The notes: generated by a model from the sequence alone, not told the origin. A stretch of 9,364 nt of DNA from Gammaproteobacteria bacterium (GCA_030638455.1 DAOWEP010000171.1:1-9364), one strand, 5' to 3'; positions 1-5,810 are shown, numbered from the stretch's first letter. Numbers and translations: made by a program.

Positions 1-1
1 A

Positions 2-388
2 GTGACTAAAGAAATCATTAAGACTGACAAAGCACCCCAGGCGATTGGTACTTATTCGCAGGCGGTAAAGGTTAACCAGACTGTATATCTTTCGGGGCAG
101 ATCCCGTTAGTTCCGGAGACCATGGAGCTAGTTGATGGTGATATGGAAGCGCAAATCAAACGCGTGTTTGATAACCTGAATGCAGTAGCGCAGGCGGCTG
201 GCGGGAATATTGAAAATATCGTTAAGTTGAATGTTTTTCTTACAGACCTTTCGCATTTCCCATTGGTTAACCAGGTAATGGCTGAATATTTTCAGGAACC
301 CTATCCAGCACGCGCCGCCATTGGAGTGGCTGCGTTACCAAAAGATGCGCAGGTTGAAATGGATGGTGTAATGGAGTTAGATAGTTAA
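2..388 (+). CDS. ridA: RidA family reactive intermediate deaminase
   Basis: This protein hydrolyses reactive enamine/imine intermediates made by PLP enzymes such as threonine dehydratase, releasing 2-oxoacids and ammonia in the cytosol. The translation is 128 residues, the same length as E. coli RidA, so it is complete although it starts with GTG at the second base of the window; any ribosome binding site lies outside. Family landmarks are visible: APQAIGTYSQAV near the N terminus, YLSGQIP at 29-35, and the C-terminal PARAAIGVAALPKDAQVE block. In that block Arg104 and Glu119 occupy the places of the substrate-carboxylate-binding Arg and the conserved acidic residue of RidA. The last residues (MELDS) diverge from the usual IEAIA ending. 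In many Gammaproteobacteria ridA lies between spoT and recG; here it is followed by rimO and recG is about 6.5 kb away. Family assignment is certain; the exact substrate is not shown. Confidence 0.95.
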   Translation: MTKEIIKTDKAPQAIGTYSQAVKVNQTVYLSGQIPLVPETMELVDGDMEAQIKRVFDNLNAVAQAAGGNIENIVKLNVFLTDLSHFPLVNQVMAEYFQEPYPARAAIGVAALPKDAQVEMDGVMELDS

Positions 389-424
389 AAGTCTTGCGTT
401 GCATATCAATAATAATTTTTACTA

Positions 425-1744
425 GTGTCTAGTGCCCCCCATAAAATCGGATTTATCAGTCTTGGCTGTCCAAAGGCGTTAGTGGATTCCGAGCAGATCA
501 TCACCCGGTTACGTGCAGAGGGTTATGAGATTGTGCCGGATTATCCGGACGCCAATCTGGTGGTTGTTAATACCTGCGGGTTTATCGATGATGCAGTTGA
601 AGAGTCGCTGGATGCGATAGGCGAAGCACTTGCGGAAAATGGCAAGGTGATTGTTACGGGTTGTTTGGGTGCTAAGGGCAATATTGTGCAACAAACACAC
701 CCGAAGGTACTTGCCGTTACCGGGCCACATGCCCTGGAAGAGGTGATGCAGGAAGTACATAAGTATTTACCGCCCGAGCATGATCCTTATACAAGTCTGA
801 TTCCTCCCGGCGGAATAAAACTTACCCCAAGGCATTACGCATACCTGAAAATTTCTGAAGGCTGTAACCACCGATGTACATTTTGCATTATTCCATCACT
901 TCAGGGTGATCTGGTAAGCCGAAATGTAGGAGATGTATTGCAGGAGGCAGAAAATCTTGTGCAGGCAGGTGTGAAAGAATTGCTGGTGGTGTCACAGGAT
1001 ACCAGTGCCTATGGGGTGGATGTTAAATACCGTACCGGGTTCTGGCAGGGCAGGCCGATCAAAACACGTTTTACAGAACTGGCCGCTGCATTATCGGGGT
1101 TAGGTGTTTGGGTGCGCATGCACTATGTCTACCCATATCCTCATGTAGATGAAGTTATTCCGTTAATGGCAGAAGGAAAAATCCTTCCCTACCTGGATAT
1201 ACCATTGCAGCACGCAAGCCCGACAATACTCAAGGCAATGAAGCGCCCTGCAAATGCAGAAAATGCATTACGGCGTATTGAAGGCTGGAGAGAGGTCTGC
1301 CCGGATATTACCCTGCGCAGTACCTTTATCGTTGGCTTCCCTGGCGAAACCGAGAGTGACTTTAATATGTTACTGGACTTTATTCGTGAAGCCAGGCTGG
1401 ATCGTGTGCGTGCATTTGCCTACTCGCAAGTAGAGGGCGCAAAGGCAAATGAATTATCAAGTCATGTGCCTGAAGAAATCCAGCAGCAAAGGCTTGAACA
1501 GTTTATGCAGACACAGGCAGAAATCAGCAAGGAGAAGTTGGCAGAAAAGGTGGGCAGATTTATTAAGGTGCTGGTTGATCAGGTAGACGACCAAGGTGCA
1601 ATCGCACGTAGTGCTGCGGATGCCCCAGAGATAGATGGCCTGGTTTATATTGAGGATGCAGAAGGATTAAACGTGGGTGATTTTGCTGAGGTCAGGGTGA
1701 CCAGAAGTGATGAGTATGATTTGTGGGGTCAGCTCATAGGCTAA
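425..1744 (+). CDS. rimO: Ribosomal protein S12 methylthiotransferase RimO
   Basis: RimO is a radical-SAM enzyme that adds a methylthio group to the beta carbon of a conserved Asp of ribosomal protein S12. The 439-residue length matches E. coli RimO (about 441). The N-terminal UPF0004 domain carries the three cysteines of the auxiliary cluster, Cys15 (SLGCPK), Cys51 (NTCGF) and Cys80 (TGCLG). The radical-SAM motif CNHRCTFC gives Cys147, Cys151 and Cys154. A TRAM domain occupies roughly 375-439, with IDGLVYIED and RVTRSDEYDLWG. The RimO-type TGPHALEEV segment and the absence of MiaB-specific features favour RimO over MiaB. The start is GTG at 425, 36 bp after ridA, with no clear Shine-Dalgarno sequence. 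One oddity: the usual IIPS(M/L)RGDLVSR sequence after the cluster motif reads IIPSLQGDLVSR, with Gln160 (CAG, bases 902-904) where Arg is the norm. The reading frame is otherwise intact, so the enzyme is probably functional. Confidence 0.96.
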   Translation: MSSAPHKIGFISLGCPKALVDSEQIITRLRAEGYEIVPDYPDANLVVVNTCGFIDDAVEESLDAIGEALAENGKVIVTGCLGAKGNIVQQTHPKVLAVTGPHALEEVMQEVHKYLPPEHDPYTSLIPPGGIKLTPRHYAYLKISEGCNHRCTFCIIPSLQGDLVSRNVGDVLQEAENLVQAGVKELLVVSQDTSAYGVDVKYRTGFWQGRPIKTRFTELAAALSGLGVWVRMHYVYPYPHVDEVIPLMAEGKILPYLDIPLQHASPTILKAMKRPANAENALRRIEGWREVCPDITLRSTFIVGFPGETESDFNMLLDFIREARLDRVRAFAYSQVEGAKANELSSHVPEEIQQQRLEQFMQTQAEISKEKLAEKVGRFIKVLVDQVDDQGAIARSAADAPEIDGLVYIEDAEGLNVGDFAEVRVTRSDEYDLWGQLIG

Positions 1745-1780
1745 GTTGTAGTATCAGGACTAGAACCAGTAAGTCAGCAA

Positions 1781-1842
1781 ACACCCTACAGCAGACCTTT
1801 ACGTATTTCTCATGGTCGGCAGCTACGCAGCGTAAGCGGACA
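1781..1842. repeat. Hairpin-forming intergenic repeat, copy A
   Basis: The segment CACCCTACAGCAGACCTT at 1782-1799 and GCAGCGTAAGCGGACA at about 1827-1842 recur in nearly the same order at 3737-3798. The right half folds as an imperfect hairpin: GTCGGC (1815-1820) faces GCGGAC (1836-1841) with one mismatch, and TACGC (1824-1828) faces GCGTA (1830-1834) around a single A. It lies between the converging ends of rimO and the hemerythrin gene. There is no T-run beside the stem, so it is not a standard Rho-independent terminator, but a 3'-end stabilising role is possible. Confidence 0.55.
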
Positions 1843-1882
1843 CTAAGTTCCTTTAAGTATCAACAGAATGTGTCGAGGTGAC

Positions 1883-2314
1883 TTAATCCTGAGAATGTAC
1901 CTGAAGAAAGTCAGCAAATTCCTTATCACTACCTATAATGTGTGCGATAAACCAGGTTTTTAACGAGTTCATAGTACCTATATTGATATTATCCAGTTCC
2001 TCATCAATATGTCTGATGTAGTGTTTCAATTCCGCAAGCAGCATCAAATGATCACGTACATGTTCGGTGTACCCTGGGTAATTTGCCTTGAGCATTAAAT
2101 CTTCCTCATCATTAAAGTGTTCCCTAACCTTCTCATAGAATATCTTCAGCTGTTTATGCAGTTGATTTGATCGCTGCCCTGAGTCTATCTGTCCGCCATT
2201 ATTAAGATATAGCCCATGTATTTTATTAAGCATCACTGCAAGCTGGCGGTGTTGTCGGTCTATGATTTCAATCCCCGTAGACCACTCATTTCGCCATTCA
2301 AAGAATTCTTTCAT
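1883..2314 (-). CDS. Bacteriohemerythrin
   Basis: This is a single-domain bacterial hemerythrin, a cytosolic four-helix bundle that binds O2 at a non-haem di-iron site. It is thought to serve oxygen storage, delivery or sensing in microaerophilic bacteria. All seven ligands expected from Methylococcus capsulatus McHr can be placed: His22 (DRQHRQL), His66 and Glu70 (EHFNDEE), His85 and His89 (HVRDH), and His125 and Asp130 (HIIGSD). The last six are shifted by a constant 8 residues relative to McHr, so the extra length (143 versus about 131 residues) is mostly an insertion in the loop between the first two helices (around NNGGQIDSGQRSN, 38-50). The N-terminal EWRNEWSTGIEIID matches the family. 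AAGG (plus-strand CCTT, 2321-2324) sits 6 nt before the ATG and supports the start. There is no fused chemotaxis or GGDEF domain. It is transcribed away from the DUF211/VIT-like pair, with a shared upstream gap of about 390 bp. Confidence 0.93.
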   Translation of the reverse strand: MKEFFEWRNEWSTGIEIIDRQHRQLAVMLNKIHGLYLNNGGQIDSGQRSNQLHKQLKIFYEKVREHFNDEEDLMLKANYPGYTEHVRDHLMLLAELKHYIRHIDEELDNINIGTMNSLKTWFIAHIIGSDKEFADFLQVHSQD

Positions 2315-2526
2315 TGAAAGCCTTATGATTCAGAAAAACCGTAATAATGATAGCAGATAAAAGTATTGGAGGAATAAAAGCCATTTCCCAAAAAGTCCAC
2401 GATTATTGAACAGCAGATCGCTTCGCTTTTCACCCTGATCACTGCTAAATCTTACAGTAATAATAGGTAAGGCATCATGGTTCTTATCCCAAGTAAATTT
2501 CTGGTATTGATCGATTTCAGTGATTC

Positions 2527-2540
2527 AAAGATTAATCTTT
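2527..2540. promoter_or_regulatory. Perfect 14-bp palindrome, possible operator
   Basis: AAAGATTAATCTTT is a perfect self-complementary sequence of 14 bp in the divergent hemerythrin/DUF211 intergenic region, about 210 bp from the hemerythrin start and 165 bp from the DUF211 start. Its left part belongs to ATTCAAAGATT, which recurs as a direct repeat at 2615-2625, nearer to the DUF211 gene. The arrangement would suit binding by a dimeric regulator, but the sequence is A/T rich and matches no operator I recognise. Confidence 0.25.
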
Positions 2541-2541
2541 C

Positions 2542-2573
2542 AATGTCCGGATTGGGGTCTAATCCAGACGTTC
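2542..2573. repeat. Hairpin-forming intergenic repeat, copy B
   Basis: GTCCGGATT (2545-2553) and AATCCAGAC (2561-2569) form a 9-bp stem with one mismatch and a 7-nt loop. The flanks AATG and GTTC give the outer pattern AATGTCCG...CAGACGTT shared, in degenerate form, with the other intergenic repeats of the window. No T-run follows on either strand, so it is not an obvious terminator. Confidence 0.45.
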
Positions 2574-2693
2574 ATAATTTTGGCTTACTGAGCAGAGAAC
2601 ATACTAAAGTTGGCATTCAAAGATTCACATAAGGTGACTTGTTAACCGTTGTGTTCTAGGTCACACTAAGATTTGATCTTGTCTCCAAAAATT

Positions 2694-2700
2694 AAGGTGA
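2694..2700 (+). promoter_or_regulatory. Ribosome binding site of the DUF211 gene
   Basis: AAGGTGA lies 5 nt before the ATG at 2706. It decides the start of the DUF211 gene against the upstream in-frame TTG at 2673, which would add 11 residues lying before the first conserved family residues. Confidence 0.8.
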
Positions 2701-2705
2701 TTTCG

Positions 2706-2963
2706 ATGATTAGTGTCCAACGACTCGTACTCGATGTGCTCAAACCTCACCAACCTAATGCTCTTGTATTTGCCCGTGCTGTTGCTTCTTTAGGGGAGGA
2801 CTACAGAGTTAATATCCGAGTGTTAGAAGTGGATGAGCAGACGGAGACACTACAGGTGACGATCGAGGGTGATAGGCTTGATTTTGACCGCATTAGTAGC
2901 GCGATTACTGAAAGCGGGGCCTCACTTCACAGTATCGATGAGGTTTCTGTCATCGGTAAGTGA
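2706..2963 (+). CDS. DUF211 family protein
   Basis: This 85-residue protein belongs to the DUF211 family, small proteins of about 90-100 residues known mainly from archaea, for example Methanothermobacter MTH889, which has a ferredoxin-like alpha/beta fold. The match is by motif: RLVLDVLKPH at 6-15, the strand pair VNIRVLEVDEQTETLQVTIEG in the middle, the DFDRISSAITESGASLHSIDEV region and a short C-terminal tail. Asp10, Lys13, His15, Glu55 and the Asp78-Glu79 pair stand out as conserved polar residues. No signal peptide or membrane segment is present, so it should be cytosolic. The ATG at 2706 is preferred because AAGGTGA precedes it with ideal spacing and the family begins near this point. 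Its biochemical function is not established. It is followed 37 bp later by a VIT1/CCC1-like membrane protein, probably co-transcribed, so a regulatory or metal-handling partnership is a reasonable inference but unproven. Confidence 0.85.
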   Translation: MISVQRLVLDVLKPHQPNALVFARAVASLGEDYRVNIRVLEVDEQTETLQVTIEGDRLDFDRISSAITESGASLHSIDEVSVIGK

Positions 2964-3000
2964 TTCCCCAAATGCATGCAGAAGCTAATTGGCGGCAGAT

Positions 3001-3576
3001 ATGGAGTTAAAACAGATCAGAACCCTGTTGGAGATCTCCCACTCCGAGGAAATTATGCGTCGCTACTTTGTCGTCAACGGCTACGATGGCGCCTTGACAA
3101 TGCTTGGATTGATTATGGGTTTCTACGTCAGTGATTCTGTTGATCTTGCGGTTGTGATTACATCCTGTCTTGCTGCAGCTCTAGCCCTCGGCATGAGCGG
3201 AATATCTAGCGCATACATCAGTGAGGCAGCGGAGCGACGTCGTATCTTGGAGCAACTCGAAGGGGCGATGGTTACCTCTCTAGACGAGAGCCATCATGCT
3301 CGGGCGGTGATATGGATTCCTTGGCTAGTTGCCTTAGTCAACGGCATAGCACCACTGCTTATTGCCCTGATCATCATTATACCACTATGGCTCGCACGCA
3401 GTGGTGTGGTGCTGGTGTTCGGACCTCTTCTGTCCGCGATGGTTGTGGCGTTAGTGATCGTTTTTCTCCTTGGTGTCTTTCTCGGTCGCGTCGGAGGCAC
3501 ATTTTGGTTATGGAGCGGCCTGCAGAGTCTGGCGGTAGCATTCGTGACGGTGGGGTTGATTTATCTCGTTGGTTGA
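3001..3576 (+). CDS. VIT1/CCC1-like membrane transporter
   Basis: This small integral membrane protein (191 residues from ATG 3001) is related to the VIT1/CCC1 family, which moves Fe2+ or Mn2+ across membranes in exchange for protons. Hallmarks are the first-helix motif VNGYDGALTMLGLIMGF (about 25-41), resembling the GxxDGlvt motif of VIT proteins, and the end of the second helix, GMSGISSAYISEAAERR (64-80), resembling the SMxxGeYlS motif. Five hydrophobic helices are visible: about 29-43, 49-73, 103-131, 135-161 and 169-190. The cytosolic linker between helices 2 and 3 is only about 30 residues (AAERRRILEQLEGAM to SHHARAV), so the long Glu-rich metal-binding domain of plant VITs is reduced. 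It looks closest to the short archaeal-type members. The start is uncertain: TTG at 2989 adds four residues, and neither start has a strong Shine-Dalgarno sequence. It lies directly behind the DUF211 gene, probably in one operon. The substrate cannot be read from sequence. Confidence 0.75.
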   Translation: MELKQIRTLLEISHSEEIMRRYFVVNGYDGALTMLGLIMGFYVSDSVDLAVVITSCLAAALALGMSGISSAYISEAAERRRILEQLEGAMVTSLDESHHARAVIWIPWLVALVNGIAPLLIALIIIIPLWLARSGVVLVFGPLLSAMVVALVIVFLLGVFLGRVGGTFWLWSGLQSLAVAFVTVGLIYLVG

Positions 3577-3601
3577 ATTGACAGGATCAGGAGCGACCAT
3601 T

Positions 3602-3637
3602 AAAAAAATAAAGGTGATGATGTCTAGGGACATCATC
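3602..3637 (-). terminator. Rho-independent terminator, minus strand (distal)
   Basis: A perfect 9-bp stem, GATGATGTC (3616-3624) and GACATCATC (3629-3637), closes a 4-nt loop. On the minus strand it is followed after three bases by TTTATTTTTTT (plus-strand A-run at 3602-3612). It therefore terminates leftward transcripts coming from the surface protein gene. On the plus strand there is no T-run, but the stem could still protect the 3' end of the DUF211/VIT-like transcript. Confidence 0.6.
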
Positions 3638-3664
3638 TGAGTTCGGAAGATGAGAACCGTTACT

Positions 3665-3700
3665 AATGTCTGCTCTTGGCTAACTCCGGAAGTAATGTGC
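3665..3700. repeat. Intergenic repeat, copy C (degenerate)
   Basis: AATGTCTGCTCTTGGCTAA followed by CTCCGGAAGTAATG resembles the segment near 6107-6136, sharing TGCTYTTGGCTAA then, after three bases, C.GAAGT. It also begins with the AATGTCTGCT box found at 6057. The stem potential is weak, so this is probably a decayed member of the family. Confidence 0.4.
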
Positions 3701-3735
3701 AAATTTTCTAGCACCTTGTACCCGAACAGCAGGAG

Positions 3736-3800
3736 TCACCCTACAGCCGACCTTCATGGAAAATCAGCAATTAGTCTGCTCCGCAGCGTAAGCGGACATT
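3736..3800. repeat. Hairpin-forming intergenic repeat, copy D
   Basis: CACCCTACAGCCGACCTT (3737-3754) and GCAGCGTAAGCGGACA (3783-3798) repeat copy A at 1782-1842 with a different middle. GTCTGCT (3774-3780) and AGCGGAC (3791-3797) form a 7-bp stem with one G-T wobble. Two copies sharing both ends but not the interior indicate a real repeat unit rather than chance similarity. Confidence 0.55.
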
Positions 3801-3811
3801 CGACAAAGCAC

Positions 3812-3834
3812 AAAAAAACCCGCACAGTGGCGGG
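3812..3834 (-). terminator. Rho-independent terminator, minus strand (proximal)
   Basis: Read on the minus strand, CCCGC (plus 3830-3834), a 6-nt loop and GCGGG (plus 3819-3823) form a GC-rich stem followed directly by seven T residues (plus-strand A-run 3812-3818). This is a textbook intrinsic terminator about 100 bp downstream of the surface protein stop and about 28 bp downstream of the TAA ending the decayed tail. It evidently once sat right behind a longer version of that gene. Confidence 0.85.
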
Positions 3835-3861
3835 GTCAGTGAATGGTGCAGTTTATTGTTG

Positions 3862-3936
3862 TTATGCTTTCTTGCGCCTTGCCATACCAATCAACTAGGC
3901 TGGTGTTGGTTCAGCGGCTAGTAGGCCATCTAGATC
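3862..3936 (-). pseudogene. Decayed C-terminal sorting-signal tail
   Basis: Directly after the TAA stop of the surface protein gene, and in the same reading frame, the minus strand reads DLDGLLAAEPTPA, a TAG stop (3895-3897), then LIGMARRKKA and a TAA stop (3862-3864). PTPA followed by a hydrophobic stretch and a GMARRKKA-like basic end is the pattern of PEP-CTERM/VPLPA-CTERM signals, which often end DUF1566-type exported proteins. The hydrophobic helix is mostly missing. The intact terminator just beyond it supports the idea that this was once the true 3' end of the gene. This is inference from a short match and may be partly coincidental. Confidence 0.4.
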
Positions 3937-5808
3937 TTATAAAGCTATTCTTCGCTTCCTGACATTATAAAGTAAAGAAAAAATGAAACAGATAAAAAAC
4001 AACGTGGGGTCAACACTAGTTTTTCCCTGAGATAAGCTACATCCACCGCCTCCGCCTCCACCACCATCAGATCCACCTAGGGCTATGGGTAAATCAACTG
4101 ATCTAAGTGGATCATTTGGAAAGGCATCTGCATTGTCACCCACGCCATCACCATCCCTATCTGAAGATTCACTGGCATCTAATGGAAATGCATCTAGGGT
4201 ATCGGGCACTCCGTCGTTATCGTCATCAAGATCTTGCGCATTAACAATACCATCTCCGTCTATATCATCAAAATAGGAAATCAACTCTCGGGTTTCAGTA
4301 ACACCATCAGTTACATCCTCAATCTTTACAACGCCAATATCTGCCGCAAGCCAACTAGTAATTCTCTCAGTAGAATCAAATGGCATACCATCGATTGTTC
4401 CAGTTAGATTCATAGTGATAACAATTTTAACTGTTGCAAATGATCCAGCAGGCACATTCACAGTTTCATAGCCTATAACAGACTTTGATCCAGTGTATGT
4501 AAACCTTTCTGATGCTATACCCGTACCACTAAGGTCAGCTGCACCACTTAATACAGATGTTTGACCAATATCCATACTGTTTCCAATAATAGTTATGCCT
4601 GGAGAAAATTCGAGAAGTAAATTTGATATACCAGGCTCAATATCCTCAGCATATTCCCCTATTAATGTTGTTACGCTTCCATAGACGTACAATTCATCAT
4701 TACCTTCTGAATCTCGAACACGTGTTGCCTGATTACTGCCAACAGTAAAAGTTCCAGGGAGAACAGTATGTGTATCTGTACCACCAGTACTCACGTTATA
4801 GGTCCAGGTATTTCCTTCATCAAGTGGAAGAAATGACGTTTGTCCTAGCGAGTATATTCCTGCATCGATATTTTGCAGAATATCACTATTATTTATATAG
4901 GGGAGTGATAATGTTCTGGTAACTGGGTCTATATCACTATCAAGTACATCAGAGCCTCCCTGGTCCTGCTGAGTGATATTGTCTGTTTGAGGATGGAGGT
5001 CTCGAAAACCTATCTCATAACTTCCCTGAAATACTATATTGAATTCATATTCTCCATTAACATCTGTTATTGTTTCTATAGAGTCAGACCCGCTAATAAA
5101 TAATCTCTCACCAGCAATAGGGGGTTCTCCAATTTCCTGAATACCATTGATATTACTGTCATACCATACTTTACCCCGTATGATCGCATTTGCACTGCCG
5201 CTCGGGAAAATCTCACCATCATGCACTGCCCACGCAAAATTATGCCAGTCCTTAGTGATAGGTTGTTGTGATCCATTGAGCATGTCCATCATCCACGATC
5301 TTGTGGTATCGGGGGCAAATTCTGTGGATGACCAATAGTCGTCTCTCATGATATTGCTGAACAAATCATAATTAGCGTTGTGATTACCAGATAACCAAAC
5401 TCCGGCCACTCCACCCAACAAGTTGTAATATAAGTTGCCCATTTCACTACCGATACAGTTACTGCCCTGACTCGAGGGACCAAAGATACCTCCAACTTGC
5501 TGGCTACAACTCGGGTCTGGTTGTATAGTTGTGGGCAATCGCCAGCCGGTGACGCCATTGATGTTCAGATTGGTTATCCAATCCATTGCCTCTTGCCAAG
5601 TCATGAAACCGTCGGCATCGTAGCCACTTGTTTGTGCGAAATTTGCGTCCGCCAACCAGGTCAGGTTGGTATCAGTATCATAGTAGGCCTCAAAGGTTGA
5701 CGTGTTACCATCCAGATTACGGCCTTCTAATATTGCATTAGCAACACTCGAAGCAAAAAGAACAGCAACCAGAAATGTTGCTGCAAAGAACTTACATACT
5801 ACGTCCAT
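3937..5808 (-). CDS. Exported multidomain surface protein with C-terminal sorting signal
   Basis: A 623-residue secreted protein of unknown function. A signal peptide spans 1-25 (hydrophobic core, cleavage likely after VANA). A DUF1566/Lcl-like domain follows (about 42-196) with NLTWLADANF, TWQEAMDWI, GWRLPT (88-93), DDYWSSTEF and the closing FAWAVHDG. An SdrD-B-like domain (about 210-318) shows the typical VWYDSNINGIQEIGE start, ITDVNGEY and a final DAGIY. The stretch 320-512, beginning FLPLDEGNTWTY, is probably a beta-rich domain I cannot name. Two thrombospondin type 3 calcium-binding repeats follow (about 514-570; DIDGDGIVNAQDLDDDNDG and DRDGDGVGD). The C terminus has eight glycines (582-589), Cys590, a DPT motif, a hydrophobic helix (about 602-616) and the basic end RKRR, like GlyGly-CTERM/JDVT-CTERM-type sorting signals. 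GGGAG with AAGGA (plus 5811-5820) supports the ATG. It is likely anchored at or released from the outer surface after C-terminal processing. No cognate sorting protease gene is visible nearby. Confidence 0.85.
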   Translation of the reverse strand: MDVVCKFFAATFLVAVLFASSVANAILEGRNLDGNTSTFEAYYDTDTNLTWLADANFAQTSGYDADGFMTWQEAMDWITNLNINGVTGWRLPTTIQPDPSCSQQVGGIFGPSSQGSNCIGSEMGNLYYNLLGGVAGVWLSGNHNANYDLFSNIMRDDYWSSTEFAPDTTRSWMMDMLNGSQQPITKDWHNFAWAVHDGEIFPSGSANAIIRGKVWYDSNINGIQEIGEPPIAGERLFISGSDSIETITDVNGEYEFNIVFQGSYEIGFRDLHPQTDNITQQDQGGSDVLDSDIDPVTRTLSLPYINNSDILQNIDAGIYSLGQTSFLPLDEGNTWTYNVSTGGTDTHTVLPGTFTVGSNQATRVRDSEGNDELYVYGSVTTLIGEYAEDIEPGISNLLLEFSPGITIIGNSMDIGQTSVLSGAADLSGTGIASERFTYTGSKSVIGYETVNVPAGSFATVKIVITMNLTGTIDGMPFDSTERITSWLAADIGVVKIEDVTDGVTETRELISYFDDIDGDGIVNAQDLDDDNDGVPDTLDAFPLDASESSDRDGDGVGDNADAFPNDPLRSVDLPIALGGSDGGGGGGGGCSLSQGKTSVDPTLFFICFIFSLLYNVRKRRIAL

Positions 5809-5810
5809 TA

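Larger units (their letters stand above)
2315..2705. other. Divergent intergenic region, hemerythrin/DUF211
   Basis: This stretch of about 390 bp has no convincing coding region on either strand and must hold the promoters of the two divergent units. Visible elements are a perfect 14-bp palindrome AAAGATTAATCTTT (2527-2540), an 11-bp direct repeat ATTCAAAGATT (2523-2533 and 2615-2625), a hairpin of the dispersed repeat family (2545-2569) and a small AAGAT-TTG-ATCTT inverted repeat (2668-2680). No consensus -35/-10 pair could be picked with confidence. TTGATCGATTTCA near 2506 resembles an FNR half-site but is not a convincing full site. Confidence 0.5.
3577..3936. other. Intergenic region between VIT-like and surface protein genes
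   Basis: These 360 bp between two converging genes hold two minus-strand terminators (3602-3637 and 3812-3834), two members of the dispersed hairpin repeat family (near 3665-3700 and 3736-3800) and, on the minus strand at 3862-3936, a decayed coding tail in frame with the upstream surface protein gene. A plus-strand open frame across 3650-3898 is made up of these repeats and is not considered a gene. Confidence 0.6.

Noticed and set aside
2673..2705. Upstream TTG start for the DUF211 gene adding 11 residues
   Set aside because: The extension is not part of the family, no Shine-Dalgarno precedes it, and AAGGTGA is placed perfectly for the ATG at 2706.
3312..3581. Plus-strand open frame overlapping the VIT-like gene
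   Set aside because: It is fully covered in another frame by a recognisable membrane protein, and its translation shows no domain or hydrophobic pattern.
1781..3800. Possible CRISPR array or insertion sequence defined by the repeated boxes
   Set aside because: The copies are few, irregularly spaced and divergent, with no constant repeat/spacer pattern, no cas genes and no transposase.
3650..3898. Plus-strand open frame of 82 codons between the VIT-like and surface protein genes
   Set aside because: It runs across two intergenic repeats, a minus-strand terminator and the decayed sorting tail, and resembles no protein family.
4085..4276. Plus-strand Ser/Pro-rich open frame
   Set aside because: It is the antisense shadow of the Asp/Gly-rich thrombospondin type 3 repeats; low-complexity codons keep the opposite frame open.
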